Positions 60,691 to 64,000 of a stretch of DNA of 64,000 nt are shown in pieces. Location of the stretch: contig BSBN01000213.1 of NCBI GenBank assembly GCA_027924645.1, forward strand, positions 31,684,501 through 31,748,500. The letters run 5' to 3'. The notes under the pieces are model-generated. The model did no database searches. It saw nothing but the letters and a program-made list of their open reading frames with translations, and was not told the origin of the DNA. The position numbers and the translations under genes are program-made. The stretch's first letter is position 1, and each line of letters starts with the position of its first letter. The DNA comes from Cunninghamia lanceolata. Taxonomy: Eukaryota; Streptophyta; Pinopsida; Cupressales; Cupressaceae.

Positions 60691-62117
60691 TCTGCTTCTC
60701 TTTTAACCACCTTTGACCAATCTTTTTTCGATATTTTTCTTTATCATTGTTCCAAACCCTCTTGCATTCTTCAAGTGAAATAGTTAAGTTTTATCTCCAA
60801 ATTAGTATTGTAAAACACTTCTCTATGTCATTTGGCCTCAGGCTACAGAACACACATCCATCTCTTGATTGGATTTCTCTTGTGATCGAATTGTAATGTG
60901 TCATGCAAGCAATTACAAACTCGTACTTTGCACTGTGATGGGAAAGGATGCTGTTGCAAGCAAACCGGAGTGTCCTAGATTCCTGATAGCATTATTTCTT
61001 GCATCCCCCAAGGAATGTAAATTGATCACTAGAAGAACTTTATGCAAGTCTGTTTCACAAGTTCTCAGGTAATCGTGAACCAACGCCGTTTTGTGCTTGA
61101 TTTGTGTTGGAGAGTATTGCATATTGGAAGATTTGAAAATTGACTATGAACACGGCTATGTCAGAAAAATCTTAAACAAATGGCTGAAAATTACTTGCTA
61201 ATTTTTAGAAAAAAGCAGAGTGTGAGCCAAAAAAGTTGGCACATGGGTTTTGTAGGCAATTCTGTTTCGAAGCAACCCAGATTGTGGGATTTTGAAAAAG
61301 TAGAGATTTTTCTGAAAAAGTGAGAAAAAAGTAGATTCCTGAAAAGTAAAACTCCAATCTTCAAGAGGATAATACTCTGGATGGACCCATCTTGATGAAA
61401 ACTGAAAAAGCTCTGGTCAGATTTTTGAAAAATGATCCCCTTGAAACGAGGACCCTAAAAAAGTGAGCCTCTCTGCTTCCTCAACCCGAAACTATGAAGA
61501 ACTCTAAAAAAACACTTGGTTTGGGTCTTCGAATCTTTGTTGTAAGAAAAATGAAAATCTTCCTTTGGATGCAACCTACAAAAGATAATGAAATAAAGAA
61601 GCCAAATGCTTGTCTTTATAAATCTTTAGGGCGAAAAAACAGCTTTATTTGTGTGAGAATAAAACCTCACTCTTATCCATGAAGAAAGCAACTTTTAAAG
61701 CATAAATCCAAGTGGATGTCTTCAAATAGGAAGAATCCCTATTTTGTAGCAACCTATGGCTTCATGTGTAAGATGACGAAAAATATCTTCTTTTGATGAT
61801 GTCATCGAACATGCGAGTTGATAGAAGTGTTAGCTAATTTTTCTTCGTTTTCGACACTTCAACACTCGTTTTGACGTAAATATGGCCTGTTTCTGACTTC
61901 AAAAAGGTGACAAAGTGTCACTGTTGATTAAAAAAGTTGACGGATCCTGACATTTTGGAGACATATCAACTGAGATTCCATTTCCGGCCTTCGACTGATG
62001 ATCTTACATCGTTTGACCAAGTTTGACCTCCCAAAAACTGCCAACGGGCGAAGATTGGGCACAAAATTGTTAGAAAACACTATGGACATCAAAAATATTC
62101 TAACACTTCTCAAGTTG

Positions 62118-62790
62118 GGCTCCCCAAGTCACCTGGGGCACCTGGTTTCACCAGACTTAGCCATTTTTTCAACTTTTACAACTTCTTCAATTTCTTGATT
62201 TGCGTGCACATTCCAGTGGCGGAGGACCCCTGTTTGGCTGTAGATTTATGTTAACTGGGATGAAATTGAGTCTGATGATCTGGCAGATAGGTAGGCTTGA
62301 TGAAAACTGAGTTGACCGTACCTTCTGTTTGTCTTGAAAAATGTGCCAAACTAATCAACTCTGAACCGGACCGGGCTGACGGAAGGAGATTCACGTTTTT
62401 TGAGAAAAAATTCAAAACTAAACTAAATTTGGAGAGGTTGGGTGCCCCAAGTCACTTGGGACGCCTAGTTTTCCATAAATTTTTTCTGAAAAAACTCAAA
62501 ATTTGTACCTTTTCTCATTTTCTGTGCCCACAACTCTTGTTCGATCTTCGATTTCAGTCGTTCTGATGATTGTCGAGGTGGGACAGAGGGTAATCTAATT
62601 AGTCTAAACATATCTGTGATGAAATCCTAGTTTTGACTGACTTTTGACTAAGTTTGACCAACCCGAAGCAGGCTGACTGAAGCATATTCGACATTTCTCA
62701 AAAAACTTGAAAAAAAAACTAACACAGGAAAGGTTGGGTGCTCCAAGTCACTTGGGGCACCTGGTTTCACCAGACTTAGTCAAATTTATG
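62118..62790. repeat. Three about 310-bp tandem units, LTR B
   Basis: The counterpart of 51798-52480, with core blocks at 62118, 62441 and 62737. The first unit's left arm is mutated (ggctcccca), so its hairpin is imperfect. Confidence 0.78.
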
Positions 62791-63113
62791 ATTTTCCAAC
62801 CTCTCATTCCACCTTGGATCCATCTTACATCATTTTGCGTGCATCATCGAGTCGACGACTATTAGTTAGTTTTGTGTCGTTGGAACAACGTTGAAAACTT
62901 GTCGATGAGCTCTGACAGATGAAATTTCTTTGTTGATGACTTTAGAGCTTATGCTTCACCTTCTAAAAAAGTAGAAATGACCTAGTAGAGAAAACTTGGT
63001 CGTTTGAAGATTCCGTCTGAACTGCGCCAATCATGAAGCAAAATTGACCAATAAGAATCAAGCGCAACACCTGAGTTGGAGATTCTATTTTTAGAAAGTT
63101 TTGCCAGCATCCA

Positions 63114-64000
63114 TGTAACATCCAAATCCGAAATGACAAGAAGTAACTAAGTTTTCACAACGGTAATTTTTTTTTTTACTAGGTAATCAAATACAAAAGT
63201 AACTCATCTATAATCCAATGCAACATTTTTCATTTTATCATAAACATGATATCATTTTCATAAAACTGAAAGAAATGATATACATTAAACACTTTATTTT
63301 CTAACAAATGAAATTTTCTTGAAACAACAAATATTGGAAACATACCATTAACATGCATCTCGATTGTCGACCCATCACATTCAAGACTCGGCATTCCTCA
63401 GTATTTGGAAGAGAAAGTATCTTCAAGGAGCTTAACCTCCAACCACAAACCGTCGGTCTCCCGCACTCCTTCCTAACCGGAAGTGGCCCTACCCTACTCA
63501 AGAGGATAGACTTAGGATAACCATCAGTGTTTGACATCTGAGCTCTGGTGTTGTAACCTACGTGTCTTGTTATCGTGCAGATCCCTAGATACCCTCTAGT
63601 CATGCATGACACTCCACAAGAAACGCCATCCAGTTACGGTGAACATTCGATGCACTTGAGGATAGTACACCACCTTGGCCAAAGGATTTGTTTTTAATTA
63701 GCGTTCTAAGAATGCATGAACTTGGTTCACCCACCCTACTCGACTTGAACTGATCGAAATCCTACAGTTTCCTATTTGTATAGTTTGAACTAATTGATGA
63801 CCTTGATGACCTCAAGGGTTTAGGATTTCCTCCTATAATAGCGCATGGCGCAACATTTACTCTAAACTCGAGTTCATAGTTTCAAAACCCATTTTCATGT
63901 AAAAACATTGTTTATAAGCGCCCACTCCTAAGTGGTTTCATATTTGTTTACTTGGTTTCCAAATTTGCACATCATACTCAAATATCTAAAACCATTTCCC
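63114..64000 (-). mobile_element. Partial LTR, same family as the 39-41.7 kb solo LTR, reversed
   Basis: Begins TGTAACAT at the exact point where LTR B stops. Its reverse complement matches the solo LTR: ggtagggccacttc near 63480, the gttggtta-tag-acacaac segment near 63555, and ggttcacccaccct near 63725. It runs off the window, so it may be a solo LTR or the edge of a full element. The 103-codon minus-strand ORF at 63301-63612 falls inside it and is not supported as a gene. Confidence 0.72.

Larger units (their letters stand above)
46855..63113 (-). mobile_element. Giant-LTR Ty3/gypsy-like element encoding gag-protease only
   Basis: Two direct repeats of about 5.95 kb (46855-52825 and 57172-63113) flank a region with a minus-strand primer site (57148-57165) and one gag-protease-acidic reading frame. 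Minus orientation is set by the gag frame, primer site and LTR TATA boxes. LTR edges are TGTT(A/G)GC on the left. The right edge of the right LTR is hidden because another LTR starts at 63114. The left copy may continue to 52964, where ACAACA would pair with TGTTG. Reverse transcriptase, RNase H and integrase are absent, so it would need another element's enzymes. The total, over 16 kb, is mostly LTR. Confidence 0.85.
57172..63113 (-). repeat. LTR B (5' LTR), about 5.9 kb, right end interrupted
   Basis: Begins TGTTAGCATTTC and matches LTR A throughout. The match stops at GCATCCA (63113), where the TGTAACATCC edge of another LTR begins. LTR A continues past this point with tatctcaag. TATA box at 57846-57853; ORF remnant 58110-60690; tandem hairpin units at 62118-62790. 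Confidence 0.85.

Noticed and set aside
46855..63113. A segmental or gene duplication of a 3-kb host gene
   Set aside because: The two copies start with TGTT(A/G)GC, the right one lies six bases from a TGGCGCC primer site, and a gag-protease frame lies between them. LTRs explain this better than a host-gene duplication.
63301..63612. 103-codon minus-strand ORF
   Set aside because: It lies wholly in a sequence homologous to a non-coding solo LTR and is not conserved as an ORF there.
1..64000. CRISPR arrays, rRNA or tRNA genes, organelle insertions
   Set aside because: None were seen. Repeats present are LTRs, tandem duplications and microsatellites, and no cloverleaf or rRNA signature was noticed by eye.

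Overview
This window looks like nuclear DNA from a plant with a large, repeat-filled genome. The sequence is AT-rich, true genes are almost absent, and most of the length is decayed LTR retrotransposons and LINEs inserted into one another. The one host-gene fragment is a plant-type alpha-L-arabinofuranosidase first exon with a normal splice donor. Element styles (chromovirus, LINEs with a plant DUF4283 ORF1, LTRs of up to 6 kb) would suit a gymnosperm, but the sequence alone does not prove that.

Layout. 1-3.3 kb: AT-rich microsatellite, a LINE 3' fragment, and exon 1 of the arabinofuranosidase gene on the minus strand (2517-2693) with tandem repeats on both sides. 3.3-5.76 kb: no gene seen. 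5761-17703: a minus-strand Ty3/gypsy chromovirus arranged LTR-internal-LTR-internal-LTR, with TTATA repeated at the two outer edges. 17.7-20.8 kb: no gene, but a 328-bp tandem duplication. 21.1-22.3 kb: a broken DUF4283/zinc-knuckle ORF1 on the minus strand. 23.6-25.1 kb: a LINE 3' half on the plus strand. 26.3-29.5 kb: a decayed gag with a possible LTR in front.

30.6-42.57 kb is one plus-strand LINE (ORF1, endonuclease, reverse transcriptase) split by later insertions: a 5.9-kb LTR element (32305-38187, target duplication ACCTA) and a 2.7-kb solo LTR (39016-41699, duplication ATTGG/ATTAG). A further LTR-like block (42567-44490) and a LINE 3' end (44490-45535) follow.

46855-63113 holds an unusual minus-strand element. 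Two nearly identical direct repeats of about 6 kb flank a 4.2-kb internal region that starts with a TGGCGCC-type primer binding site. The internal region has essentially one long frame (gag, aspartic protease, a long acidic tail) and no reverse transcriptase or integrase. Each LTR carries, upstream of its own TATA box, a decayed ORF of about 850 codons that I do not recognise. The right LTR is broken at 63114 by another LTR of the same family as the solo LTR at 39-41.7 kb.

All element genes seen carry stops or frameshifts. The strongest second-look items are the LTR-encoded ORF, the RT-less gag-protease polyprotein, the tandem chromovirus, and the insertion history readable from target-site duplications.
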